The translations under genes and the position numbers were made by a program. A DNA stretch of 41,738 bases. Source: a virus. Positions within the stretch are counted from its first letter, which is position 1. Every line of letters begins with the position of its first letter. Positions 19,790-28,763 of this stretch are shown here, one piece after another. A model generated the notes under the pieces. That model searched no databases. It was not told where the DNA came from and saw nothing but the letters and a program-made list of their open reading frames with translations. The stretch is taken from positions 1 to 41,738 of the IMG/VR virus record IMGVR_UViG_3300044673_000108. One strand, given 5' to 3'.

Positions 19790-21990
19790 TGAGTCTCGCT
19801 GGGCTGGCCCGCAAGTTCAAGAAGGCTACCGGCATTGAGAAGGCCATCGGTTCCGAGGGCGGCGACGCCGAGTTTATCCACAAGGTTCGCCGTCAGTTCG
19901 CCACGGCCGACGATGCGGAAAAGGAACAGATCAAGCTAGAGCAGGATGACATTGCATTTTGCGACCCGGATAAGCAATGGCCCGAGGATATCCGCAATGA
20001 GCGTGAGGCCGACGGCCGCCCCTGCTTGGTGGAGGACCATCTTGGGCCGTTCATCCATCAGGTCTGCAATGAGCAGAGGCAGAACCGCCCCAGCGTCCAG
20101 GTCAACCCGGTCGATGATGACGCCGATGTGGACACCGCTGAGGTGTTGCAGGGCTTGATTCGCCATATCGAATACGATTCGAGTGCCGACCACGCCTATG
20201 ACACCGCCTTTGAGTCCATGGTGCGTTGCGGGCGCGGGTTCTACCGGCTCACCACCGAATACGAGGACGTTGAGAAGTCGGATAACCAGATCATCAAGAT
20301 CCGGCGCATTCCTAACCACTTCCTCGTGAAGATGGACCCCAGCGCGGTTGAACTGGACTTCTCCGACGCGGAATGGGGCGGCATCAAGGAATACATGACC
20401 CGCGAATCATACGAGGCGGCCTATCCGGACTCGGATTTAGCCAAGTATGGCTCTGCTGATTGGGAATCCATTTCGGACGAGGCTCCGGATTGGATGTCCA
20501 AAGACGGCGAAATGTGCATGGTCGTGGAGTATTTCTGGAAGGAATACAAAAAGGTCAAGCTGGCCCGTCTGACGAGTGGCAAAACCATCGACCTGCCCGA
20601 AGGCGCGAAGGTCGATGACGAGGCAGAGGGCGAAACCATCGATTCAGTCGTGGATCATCGCCGCCCCGTGGTGAAGTGGGCCAAGCTGAACGCCATCGAG
20701 GTGTTGGAGCGCGGCGAATGGGCGGGGAAGTGGATCCCCATCATCCCCGTGCTGGGCACCGAGCTTCAGATCAACGGAAAACGCACTTGGGCGGGCCTGA
20801 TTCGCAGCGCAAAGGACCCCCAGCGGCGGCTGAATTACTTCATCTCTGCCCAGTCGGAGATCATCGCCCTCGCCCCTCGCACCCCCTACATCGGCCCCCG
20901 TGGCTTCATGGGCGCTCGAACCCGTGAGTGGGGGCTGGCGAACCGCAAGAGCTTCAGTGCGCTTGAATACGAGCCCTACGACGATCAGCAGAGGCCCCTT
21001 GCACCCCCCGCCCGTGCCGACTACAACCCGCCCATCCAGGCCGTCACTGTTGCCCTAGAGGGTGCAGAGCAGGGCCTGAAGTTCACCACCGGCATGTTTG
21101 ATGCATCGCTGGGCCAGCGTGAAGCCTCGCAGTCTGGTGTCGCCATCCGTAGCCTTCAGCAGCAGGGCGCAACGGGTAACTTCCACTTCCAGGATGGCCT
21201 TTCGAGGGCAATCAAGTTCGAGGGCCGCCAGCTTCTTGACCTGATCCCCATCATCTATGACACCCCGGGCCGCGTGATCCGCATTGTGGGCGAGGACCAG
21301 ACCGCCACGACGCAGAAGATCAATGCGCCGGTAGTCGTGAAGGGCGAAAAGAAGACCTTCGATGTGACCTCCGGCAAATACGATGTGACTGTTTCCGCTG
21401 GCCCCAGCTACCAGACCAAGCGCACGGAAGCTGTGGCGTCCATGACTGCCATGGTGCAGGCCCACCCGCCTCTTATGGAGGTTGTGGGCGATCTACTCAT
21501 CCGGAATATGGACTGGCCCGGGGCTCGTGAGATCGCGGATCGGCTCAAGAAGATGCTCCCGCCCCAGCTTCAGGAAAACCCGGATGAACAGGGCCAGCAG
21601 ATCCCGCCCCAGGTCCAGCAGATGCTCCAGCAGGCCCAGCAGAAGGACCAGCAGGCGGGCCAGATGATCGAGCAACTAACCCAGAAGGTCCATGAATTGA
21701 TGGATCAGATCGAGGCGAAGCAGGGCGAACTGGACGCTGCGATGGCAAAGGCTGAATTGGAGAGCCAGACCAAGCTCCAGATTGCCCAGATGGACAACGA
21801 GGCGAAGATCCTGATTGCCGAAGCCCAGATCGTGGGCGCTGGGGCCATCCCCGAACTGAAGCAGGAACTGGCCGAACTGAAGCAGCAGCATGAGGAACTG
21901 TCTGAACTTGCCCTCCATCTGCACGGCGCGGTAGTGGGCCAGCCTGAAGCCGCAGAGCCCGCCGAACTCCAGCCCGTAGGGGGTGAATGA
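19789..21990 (+). CDS. Portal protein (P22 gp1-like)
   Basis: 733 aa from ATG 19789 (MSLAGLARKFKKATG), close to the 725 aa of P22 gp1. N-terminal region with FCDPDKQWPEDIRNERE and GPFIHQVCNEQRQNRPSV, a core with DPQRRLNYFISAQSEI, and a long Gln-rich C-terminal helix (residues about 590-720) corresponding to the P22 portal barrel. It forms the dodecameric DNA channel at the capsid vertex. Confidence 0.92.
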   Translation: MSLAGLARKFKKATGIEKAIGSEGGDAEFIHKVRRQFATADDAEKEQIKLEQDDIAFCDPDKQWPEDIRNEREADGRPCLVEDHLGPFIHQVCNEQRQNRPSVQVNPVDDDADVDTAEVLQGLIRHIEYDSSADHAYDTAFESMVRCGRGFYRLTTEYEDVEKSDNQIIKIRRIPNHFLVKMDPSAVELDFSDAEWGGIKEYMTRESYEAAYPDSDLAKYGSADWESISDEAPDWMSKDGEMCMVVEYFWKEYKKVKLARLTSGKTIDLPEGAKVDDEAEGETIDSVVDHRRPVVKWAKLNAIEVLERGEWAGKWIPIIPVLGTELQINGKRTWAGLIRSAKDPQRRLNYFISAQSEIIALAPRTPYIGPRGFMGARTREWGLANRKSFSALEYEPYDDQQRPLAPPARADYNPPIQAVTVALEGAEQGLKFTTGMFDASLGQREASQSGVAIRSLQQQGATGNFHFQDGLSRAIKFEGRQLLDLIPIIYDTPGRVIRIVGEDQTATTQKINAPVVVKGEKKTFDVTSGKYDVTVSAGPSYQTKRTEAVASMTAMVQAHPPLMEVVGDLLIRNMDWPGAREIADRLKKMLPPQLQENPDEQGQQIPPQVQQMLQQAQQKDQQAGQMIEQLTQKVHELMDQIEAKQGELDAAMAKAELESQTKLQIAQMDNEAKILIAEAQIVGAGAIPELKQELAELKQQHEELSELALHLHGAVVGQPEAAEPAELQPVGGE

Positions 21991-22217
21991 TGGGCGTTTT
22001 GATGAATCTTGGGTTTGGAGATGGGTCTAAAACCGTCTTTAAACTCGGCAATAACGCGGATGTTGACCACCTCGGGACACCTCGGATTTTCAAGGACAAC
22101 ACCCCCCAAACGGTCACAACGGATTACTCCATCAGCGGGTATGACCTGACGTTCGTTGTCGCCCCTAGCGCCGGGGTGCTTGTCCGTGGAGATTACTCAA
22201 CCCTGGACCGCAATTGA
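21987..22217 (+). CDS. Small structural-like protein
   Basis: 76 aa from ATG 21987 or 21990 (MGVLMNLGFGDGSKT). Beta-rich with TTDYSISGYDLTFVVAP, a pattern of small phage head or tail decoration proteins. Between portal and scaffold. Role inferred only from place. Confidence 0.55.
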   Translation: MMGVLMNLGFGDGSKTVFKLGNNADVDHLGTPRIFKDNTPQTVTTDYSISGYDLTFVVAPSAGVLVRGDYSTLDRN

Positions 22218-22296
22218 TTACCGCCGCTGGCAATCGTGCCGGTAGCGGGCCTTCCGCAATGAAGCCGCTGGCCTGACGGCTGGCAAGGAGCAAGGA
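22218..22296. other. Intergenic leader before scaffold
   Basis: 79 bases with several GCCGCTGGC/GCCGGTAGCGGGC-type complementary stretches, ending in AAGGAGCAAGGA before the scaffold ATG. The pairing may tune scaffold expression. Confidence 0.35.
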
Positions 22297-23076
22297 ATGA
22301 CCGACGAACCACGCTACGAATACCTGGACCCGGTTGGGGTGCAAAACGATGGCGAACCTGTCGCCGTTGCAACTGAACCCGAACCCACCCCGGAACCCGT
22401 AGAGCCCAATGCCGAAGACGCCGCCCCCGAACCTGGAACGGAAACCCCGGAGCAGATCGAGGAAAAGAAGCGTCAGACCGGATCTGCCCGCGCCAAGGCC
22501 AAACTCGCCGAGGAAAGGGAGAAGAACCGTCAGCTACTGGAGCGCCTTGAGCGCCTGGAAGCGAAGGGGACCCCCGAACCGAAGCAGCCCGCCCCCGAAG
22601 GCAAGCCCAAGCTGGACGATTTCGAGTCCTTCGAGGCGTTCAACGAGGCTCTGACTGACTGGAAGGTTGACCAGAAGCTCCGGGCGCGTGAATCCGAAGC
22701 CCAGACAACCAAGGCCGTGCAGTCATGGGAAGCCAAGAAAGAGGCGGCCCGCGCTGAGATCGAAGACTTTGACGAGGTTCTGGCCGACATGATCGCCCCC
22801 GCTCCCGTGGTGGTCGCTGTCATGAACGAATCCGAGCATACGGCGAAGATCGCCTACCACCTGGCCCAACATCCGGACGAACTCCGGAAGATCAACCAGA
22901 TGAGCCCTCCCGCCGCTGCGCTGGCAATCGCGGATATCGCGCTCCAGTTCAAGTCCGTGCCGGAACCCAAGAAAGAAGCACCCAAAACAAAAGCCCCCGC
23001 TCCGATTAACCCCGTTGCGGCCCGTTCTGCGGTCCCTCCTGTGGACCCATTCCAAGGCCGTTTCGAGACATTCTGA
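22297..23076 (+). CDS. Scaffolding protein
   Basis: 259 aa from ATG 22297 (MTDEPRYEYLDPVGV). Acidic Pro/Glu-rich N-terminus, a highly charged helical middle (LAEEREKNRQLLERLERLEAKG), and a C-terminal Lys/Pro/Ala-rich tail likely to bind coat. Position between portal and coat matches P22 gp8. It guides procapsid assembly and leaves before packaging. Confidence 0.85.
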   Translation: MTDEPRYEYLDPVGVQNDGEPVAVATEPEPTPEPVEPNAEDAAPEPGTETPEQIEEKKRQTGSARAKAKLAEEREKNRQLLERLERLEAKGTPEPKQPAPEGKPKLDDFESFEAFNEALTDWKVDQKLRARESEAQTTKAVQSWEAKKEAARAEIEDFDEVLADMIAPAPVVVAVMNESEHTAKIAYHLAQHPDELRKINQMSPPAAALAIADIALQFKSVPEPKKEAPKTKAPAPINPVAARSAVPPVDPFQGRFETF

Positions 23077-23082
23077 GCCTCA

Positions 23083-23123
23083 CCTCCTTTGCCGGATAAA
23101 TACCGGCCCCTCGGAGAAATCTA
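23083..23123 (+). promoter_or_regulatory. Hairpin leader before coat gene
   Basis: TTGCCGGATAAATACCGGCC forms a CCGG/CCGG stem, followed by CCCTCGGAGA and ATG. A similar leader stands before the tail fibre at 32320-32362. Confidence 0.5.
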
Positions 23124-24335
23124 ATGGCTACTAATGCCTTTAACAACGTAGCTGCAATCGCCGCTATGGCGATGGACGCTATTGAAAACAACTGTGTCGC
23201 TGCCAAGTTCGTGAATCGGAAGTATGACAACACCTTCCGGGACGGCGGCGCGAAGCAGGGCGACACCTACAACATCCGCATCCCCGGGTACGGCACGTTC
23301 CGCCGTGGCAAGGTGGCGAACCCTCAGGGCTACGCTGACACCTTCATCCCCGTGACTCTGGCCCAGGGTGGTGCTGACATGCAGTTCAGCTCCAAGGAAC
23401 TGGCCCTGAATGTCGATGACTTCCAGCAGAACGTGCTGGCCCCCCAGCTTGCCGCCGTGTGGAACCAGATTGACTCTGACATCCTCGCGCTGACCGAGCA
23501 GGTCAACAACGCTGTCGGCACCCCCGGCACCGCCATGACCGACCTTCAGTCCTTCCTGGACGCTGGCGCGATCCTGGACGAGAACGGCGTGCCTCGTGAT
23601 GGCAACTGGTCCGCGATCATGAGCCCCCGCACTCAGGCTTCCATCGTTGGTGGGCTGAAGACCCTGTTCAACCCCCAGTCCGACATTGCCGAGCAGTACA
23701 AGAACGGCACCATGGGGCGCCTCGCCGCTGGCTACAAGTTCAGCATGGACCAGAACGTTCCCACGCACACCTTCGGCCCCCTGGGTGGTTCCCCCACCTA
23801 TACCTCCGGCGCGACGGACGGCGGGAACACGATGGTTACGGGCGGCTGGACTGCCGCTGCTGCTGCTCGCCTGAACGCTGGCGATATCTTCACCGTGGCG
23901 GGCGTCTACCGCGTCAACCCCGTGTCGAAGATTGCCCAGCCTGACCTGATGACCTTCCGGGTTGTGTCTGCATTCAGTTCCGACGCCTCCGGCAACGGCA
24001 CTGTGACCTTTGACCCCCCGATGCGCACCACTGGCACCCTTCAGAACGTGTCTGCCCTGCCCGCTGGCTCGGCTGTCATCACTCCCCTGTCGGCTGCGAG
24101 CAAGGTTTCCGCAAACAACATCGTCTTCCACCAGGATGCGTTCGTGCTGGCCTGCGTCGATCTTCCCAAGGTCGGTCAGGAATGCACCCGGATCTTCAGC
24201 AAGAAGCTGGGCCTTTCTGCCCGCCTTGCGAAGTTTTGGAACGGCACCCAGGACGAGGAACTGTATCGCCTGGACGTTCTCTACGGTGTCGCCAAGTTGC
24301 GCGAAGGCTTCGCCTGCCGCGTCCACGGCGCCTAA
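23124..24335 (+). CDS. Major coat protein (P22 gp5-like)
   Basis: 403 aa from ATG 23124 (MATNAFNNVAAIAAM). P22 gp5 is 430 aa. FVNRKYDNTFRDGGAKQGDTY and IRIPGYGTFRRG near residues 30-65, then SSKELALNVDDFQQ, correspond to the conserved N-terminal arm and E-loop region of HK97-fold P22-type coats. Codon use is strongly C/G-ending, as expected for the most abundant protein. Confidence 0.92.
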   Translation: MATNAFNNVAAIAAMAMDAIENNCVAAKFVNRKYDNTFRDGGAKQGDTYNIRIPGYGTFRRGKVANPQGYADTFIPVTLAQGGADMQFSSKELALNVDDFQQNVLAPQLAAVWNQIDSDILALTEQVNNAVGTPGTAMTDLQSFLDAGAILDENGVPRDGNWSAIMSPRTQASIVGGLKTLFNPQSDIAEQYKNGTMGRLAAGYKFSMDQNVPTHTFGPLGGSPTYTSGATDGGNTMVTGGWTAAAAARLNAGDIFTVAGVYRVNPVSKIAQPDLMTFRVVSAFSSDASGNGTVTFDPPMRTTGTLQNVSALPAGSAVITPLSAASKVSANNIVFHQDAFVLACVDLPKVGQECTRIFSKKLGLSARLAKFWNGTQDEELYRLDVLYGVAKLREGFACRVHGA

Positions 24336-24363
24336 CCCTAACCGATCCTGAAAGGACGAAAAC

Positions 24364-24780
24364 ATGGCTTCCACGCCTTACCAAACCAGCAATACCATCC
24401 GGACCCCGGGGATCTACACGATCAACCTCGGCTACGCGCTGGCGGATATCGCCGCTGCGGATCTGCTGACCGATTACATCCCCGGTCACAACTTCAAGAT
24501 CCTCGGCATCAACGCCATCGTCACCAAGGCGGCTACTACCGCTGCGAAGGCCGCGACTGTCACCCCGAAGATCGGCACCACGGCCATCCCCAATTCGGCC
24601 CTGGCCCTGACCTCCGCGAATATGACCCCCCTCGGCAAAGTCGTGGCGGGTCTGGTTCCTGTGACCGGGAACACGGGTGGCCCTACGGACAAGATCAGCC
24701 TGACTGGTTCGGCTGTCACCGCGTTTGTCGAAGGCACGGCGACCATCACCGTGACCATCCAGAACACCGATAACACCTAG
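24364..24780 (+). CDS. Possible head decoration protein
   Basis: 138 aa from ATG 24364 (MASTPYQTSNTIRTP) behind GAAAGGACG. Thr/Ala/Ile-rich beta-sheet sequence ending ITVTIQNTDNT. Immediately after coat, with similarly biased codon use. A capsid decoration role is inferred from place and composition. Confidence 0.55.
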   Translation: MASTPYQTSNTIRTPGIYTINLGYALADIAAADLLTDYIPGHNFKILGINAIVTKAATTAAKAATVTPKIGTTAIPNSALALTSANMTPLGKVVAGLVPVTGNTGGPTDKISLTGSAVTAFVEGTATITVTIQNTDNT

Positions 24781-24788
24781 GAGTAAAC

Positions 24789-24983
24789 GTGCTGACCTTC
24801 CCGCGCTGGATGTATCACGCAGAGCATGAGGCTCGAATCTTTCCGCATCAGGCGGAACTGGATGCGTCCGGCGCGGGTTGGGTCTGCACACCCTCGGACC
24901 TGATCGCCCCCGAAGTGAAGCCGGAACCCGAGCCCGTCAAGGTCAAGGGCAAGCCCGGGCCTAAACCCAAGACGAGGGGATAG
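24789..24983 (+). CDS. Small hypothetical virion-region protein
   Basis: 64 aa from GTG 24789 behind AGGAG (M)LTFPRWMYHAEHEAR. Ends in a Pro/Lys repeat tail (VKVKGKPGPKPKTRG). Found at this place in many P22-like phages. Function unknown. Confidence 0.6.
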   Translation: MLTFPRWMYHAEHEARIFPHQAELDASGAGWVCTPSDLIAPEVKPEPEPVKVKGKPGPKPKTRG

Positions 24984-24984
24984 C

Positions 24985-25719
24985 ATGGCGACAACCGTAC
25001 GCACGATTCTGACGGACGCCCTGGCAGAGCTTGGGGTGATTGACCAGTCGGAAACCATTGACGCGGGCAAGGCCGCGTCCGGGCTTCGCGTGTTCAACCG
25101 GATGCTCCAGGCATGGAACAACGAAAAGCTGATGGTCTATACGGTGGATCGCCAGGTATTCAGCCTGGTCCCTGGTAAGCAGTTCTACACCATCGGCCCC
25201 GGTGGGGATTTTGATGTCCCCCGCCCCGTGCGGATTGAGATAGCTTCGATCCTCTGGACGGCATCAAATCCGCGTCCGGTAGAAATCCCCATCGCCATCA
25301 ACACGGACGAGGAATGGCGGGCTACCTGCGTCAAAAACACGCCTTCGACCTACCCAACGGATATGTGGCCCAACGGCAACTATCCGCTTAACACCCTCGC
25401 ATTCTGGCCTGTGCCGACGCAGGTCAATGATCTGGTCCTCTACACCTGGGGGCAGGCTGCCGACTTCACTAGCATCAATCAGGAAGTCACCTTCCCCCCG
25501 GGCTACGAGGAAGCCTTCGTGTTGAATCTGGCGGTTCGCCTTGCGCCTAGCTACGGCCTGTCGCCCAGCCCCGTCACGATGAACCTAGCCGCTGCCGCAA
25601 AGTCTCGCCTTGAGCAGATCAACTGGGACCCCACTTACCTGACTGTTGACCGGGCACTCCTCCGCAATGGCGGGAACGCTCTGGCGATCAAGAGCCAGGG
25701 CTACCTGATGGACCGCTGA
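24985..25719 (+). CDS. Head-tail adaptor (P22 gp4-like)
   Basis: 244 aa from ATG 24985 (MATTVRTILTDALAE). An N-terminal helical segment with AASGLRVFNRMLQAWNNE, then beta-rich sequence, and YLMDR at the end. This is the extended form of the gp4 tail accessory family, which closes the portal after packaging; P22 gp4 is 166 aa. Confidence 0.8.
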   Translation: MATTVRTILTDALAELGVIDQSETIDAGKAASGLRVFNRMLQAWNNEKLMVYTVDRQVFSLVPGKQFYTIGPGGDFDVPRPVRIEIASILWTASNPRPVEIPIAINTDEEWRATCVKNTPSTYPTDMWPNGNYPLNTLAFWPVPTQVNDLVLYTWGQAADFTSINQEVTFPPGYEEAFVLNLAVRLAPSYGLSPSPVTMNLAAAAKSRLEQINWDPTYLTVDRALLRNGGNALAIKSQGYLMDR

Positions 25720-27155
25720 TGCGTATCCGTGGAGCCGTAGGCCCGTCCTACAGCCTGTCAACAGTCCCCCTGGACTGCCAGCAGACCATCAACCTCTACC
25801 CTGAACCCGACGAACTCCAGACGGGCAAGGATGGGTCCATCGGTGCGTTGGTGAGCCGCCCGGACCTCACGCGCAGCCTGACGCTACCGCAGGCCCCCGT
25901 GCGCGGCTTCTGGCGCGTTTCGTCCACTGGCGAGACGTTTGGCGTTGGTGGGAATGGGCTCTACCAGATCTTCGAGGATTGGAGCATCAAGCTAATTGGA
26001 CGCCTCCAGACCGAGACCGGCGCCGTGTCCATGAGTGACAACGGCGTGGAGTTGATCGTGGTGGACGGGCTCTTTGGCTACCTGCTGACGCTGGGGAATG
26101 GCATCTTCCAGCAGATCCGCAGCGATGCGTTCTACTCGTCCAATAAGGTTGTGTTCATCGACGGGTATTTCGTGCTGGTGCGGCCTGATTCGGACCAGCT
26201 TTATCAGTCGGCCTCGTATGACGGACTGACGTATGGGGCACTGGACTTCACCTCGGCTGAATTTTCGCCGGATAAGACCGTCACCACGCTCCCCTACCGG
26301 GGGATGCTGGCGGCCTTCGGGGAGCGCACAACGCAGTTTTTCGTGGATAGCGGGAACAGTGCCTTTGCCTTCACGCCGGTCCAGGGCGCGGTCATTGAAC
26401 ACGGCTGCGCTGCTCCCCTGTCACCCGCCAAGGACGGGGACAATCTCATTTGGCTGGGACAGGACGAATACGGGCATGGAGTGGTGTATCGCGCTGTCGG
26501 CTATCAGGCCCAGCGCGTGAGCAATTACGGCGTTGAACTCGCCATTCAGGGCTACTCCAAGATCAGCGATGCCACGGGGTTCATGTTCCAGATGCGGGGG
26601 CATAGCTTTTACGTGCTGTCGTTCCCCTCTGCCAATACGACCTGGGTCCTTGATGTGGGCATGGGGCAGTGGGTCGAATGGCAGAGCGCCAAGGCTGACG
26701 GGACCCTTGGCCCGTGGCGGGCCGCCTCGCATGTTTTCGCCTTCGGGAAGCACATCGTAGGCGACTTCGAGGACGGGCGCGTCTACACGCTCGGCTTCTC
26801 CACCTTCACGGATGACGGAAAGCCCATCACCCGCAGGCGGCGGATTCCCAACGTATCGAACAACCTTAAGCGGCTGATCCACTCCAAGTTCCAGCTTGAT
26901 TGCAGGACCGGCGTTGGTAGCAACTCTGGGCAGGGCCAGCAGCCAGTGGTCTGCCTGCGCTATTCGGACGATGGCGGCATCTCCTGGTCCAGCGAAAAGT
27001 GGGCTCCGCTGGGCATGATCGGTCAGACCCTTGCCCGCGTGATCTGGCGTCAGCTCGGCATGAGCCGGAACCGTTGCTATGAGGTCACGGTCACTGATCC
27101 GGTTGACTTCGCCATGATCGGCGCGGATCTAGATGCGATCCCGGGGGCGTCATGA
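25719..27155 (+). CDS. Packaged-DNA stabilisation protein (P22 gp10-like)
   Basis: 478 aa, ATG 25719 overlapping the previous stop (TGATG). P22 gp10 is 472 aa. Starts MRIRGAVGPSYSLST with CQQTINLYPE near residue 22. The rest is beta-propeller-like, including FIDGYFVLVRPDSDQLYQS and an IWLGQDEYGHGVVYR blade. It forms the hexameric ring below gp4 where the tailspikes dock. Confidence 0.88.
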   Translation: MRIRGAVGPSYSLSTVPLDCQQTINLYPEPDELQTGKDGSIGALVSRPDLTRSLTLPQAPVRGFWRVSSTGETFGVGGNGLYQIFEDWSIKLIGRLQTETGAVSMSDNGVELIVVDGLFGYLLTLGNGIFQQIRSDAFYSSNKVVFIDGYFVLVRPDSDQLYQSASYDGLTYGALDFTSAEFSPDKTVTTLPYRGMLAAFGERTTQFFVDSGNSAFAFTPVQGAVIEHGCAAPLSPAKDGDNLIWLGQDEYGHGVVYRAVGYQAQRVSNYGVELAIQGYSKISDATGFMFQMRGHSFYVLSFPSANTTWVLDVGMGQWVEWQSAKADGTLGPWRAASHVFAFGKHIVGDFEDGRVYTLGFSTFTDDGKPITRRRRIPNVSNNLKRLIHSKFQLDCRTGVGSNSGQGQQPVVCLRYSDDGGISWSSEKWAPLGMIGQTLARVIWRQLGMSRNRCYEVTVTDPVDFAMIGADLDAIPGAS

Positions 27156-27388
27156 TCCAGAACGCTCCCATCCGTGAGGCGTTGGACTCCCCTGCCTGGG
27201 CGCTCTGGTTCCAGAACCTCGTCAGCATGTTCCGCCCCGTCACAGTAGCGAAGCTCCCCCGCCCTGCGCTTGGTGCCCGCGCCTTCGTGACCGATGCCAC
27301 GGCTACCACCTTCGGAGACGTTGTGTCAGGGGGTGGCACGAATCCGGTCCCAGTCTATTCCGATGGCCTTGTGTGGAGGGTCGGTTGA
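27152..27388 (+). CDS. Small tail-associated hypothetical protein
   Basis: 78 aa from ATG 27152 (MIQNAPIREALDSPA). The second half GARAFVTDATATTFGDVVSGGGT and VPVYSDGLVWRVG is a motif often attached to phage fibre and tail genes. Role unknown. Confidence 0.6.
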   Translation: MIQNAPIREALDSPAWALWFQNLVSMFRPVTVAKLPRPALGARAFVTDATATTFGDVVSGGGTNPVPVYSDGLVWRVG

Positions 27389-27849
27389 TCTTCCAGGGCT
27401 CATATCTCCCCAGCGAATCGCCGCATAGCGCGATTACCGGCGCTCTCAAGGTGTTGCTTCAGGCCACGACCCCAGCGGCTCGGCTGGATGCCATCAACGC
27501 ACTTGAAGCGGTTATGGCAACCTACCCGCAGGCGGAGCAGCCGCTGACTCATCACTTCAATGAGGGCCAGTACGCGCGGGAAATCTTCAACCCCAAGGGC
27601 TCGCTGATCGTCACCAAGACACACAAGCAAGGGAACTTCAGCTTTATCCCTTGGGGGCGGCTCCTGGTCATCAGCGAAGAGGGCCAGAAGGAACTCACGG
27701 GCGGAATGTTCTTCGCCACCAAGCCCGGAACCAAGCGGTTCATCTACGCGCTGGAGGATTCCCGCTTTGTGACCGTGCACCCGAATCCCGACAACTGCGA
27801 AGACCTGGAAATTCTCGAATCACGAATCATTGATGGAGGTGCGGCATGA
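27385..27849 (+). CDS. Cupin-like phage protein
   Basis: 154 aa from TTG 27385 in a TTGA overlap with the previous stop, behind GGAGGG. YAREIFNPKGSLIVTKTHKQG, WGRLLVISEEGQKEL and ATKPGTKRFIYALED give a cupin-like beta-barrel pattern with His at the expected metal position. Widespread in tailed phages; function unknown. Confidence 0.65.
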   Translation: MIFQGSYLPSESPHSAITGALKVLLQATTPAARLDAINALEAVMATYPQAEQPLTHHFNEGQYAREIFNPKGSLIVTKTHKQGNFSFIPWGRLLVISEEGQKELTGGMFFATKPGTKRFIYALEDSRFVTVHPNPDNCEDLEILESRIIDGGAA

Positions 27850-28760
27850 CTTGGGTTGCTGTCGGTGTAGCAGGGGCGGCCCTTGTCGGAAGCCTCGTTT
27901 CTTCTAACGCATCGTCTAAGGCTGCGTCTGGTGCCCAGAATGCGGCGAACAACGCGAATGCCCTTCAGTGGAATATGTTCCAGCAGGGCCGCACGGATCA
28001 GGCTCCCTGGCGGTCTACGGGCGGCGCTGCGCTGGGGGCTCTCGCTACCGGCATGGGACTCAACTCGCAGGCCACATTCAATGAGGCGGCCTACCTCAAG
28101 GCGCATCCTGACGCCCATGCCCGCATGTTCAACACAGGGCAGAGCGCGTATGAGGACGCGATGAGCCGCTACGGTGGCGCGGATTCGGCGGATCTCAAGC
28201 CGTTCTTCACCCAGGGCGCGGGCTTCGGGAGCATGTCCCGTGACTTCGGCATGGCCGATTATCAGGCCGACCCCGGGTATCAGTTCCGGCTGGAGCAGGG
28301 TGCGAAGGCCCTGGAACGCGCTGGCGCGGCGAAGGGCATGACGCTCTCGGGTGCCCAGGCGAAGGGCCTCACGGACTACAACTCCGGCATGGCCTCGCAG
28401 GAATACGGGAACGCCTACAACCGGTTCATGCAGAACCGCACGACCAAGTTTGGCGAACTGTCCAACCTTGCGGGCCTCGGTCAGTCCAGCGTTGGGCAGA
28501 CGGGCCAGATGGGGATGAACGCGGCCCAGTACATGGGGAACAACACGATGGGCGCGGCTACCGTGGCGGGTAACGCTGGCATGGCGAACGCCGGGAACTG
28601 GGGCAACGCGCTCAACACCGGGGCGAACACCTGGATGCAATACAACATGATGAACCAGCAGACCCCGGGAGCCTACAGCATCACGGGCACCCCTGGCGGG
28701 GCCACGCCGAACTTCGGGAACAACTGGGGCCAGCCGGTTCCCTTCGCGACGGGGGGGTGA
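27846..28760 (+). CDS. Ejection (DNA transfer) protein, gp7-like
   Basis: 304 aa from ATG 27846 (MTWVAVGVAGAALVG). Hydrophobic Ala/Gly N-terminus, then ANNANALQWNMFQQGRTDQAPW, and a Met/Asn/Gly-rich C-terminal half. First of three ejection-type genes, as gp7-gp20-gp16 in P22. Such proteins leave the capsid to build the channel through the cell envelope. Confidence 0.75.
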   Translation: MTWVAVGVAGAALVGSLVSSNASSKAASGAQNAANNANALQWNMFQQGRTDQAPWRSTGGAALGALATGMGLNSQATFNEAAYLKAHPDAHARMFNTGQSAYEDAMSRYGGADSADLKPFFTQGAGFGSMSRDFGMADYQADPGYQFRLEQGAKALERAGAAKGMTLSGAQAKGLTDYNSGMASQEYGNAYNRFMQNRTTKFGELSNLAGLGQSSVGQTGQMGMNAAQYMGNNTMGAATVAGNAGMANAGNWGNALNTGANTWMQYNMMNQQTPGAYSITGTPGGATPNFGNNWGQPVPFATGG

Positions 28761-28763
28761 TAG

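Noticed and set aside
23121-24374. 417-codon leftward ORF
   Set aside because: Antisense shadow of the coat gene caused by strong codon bias.
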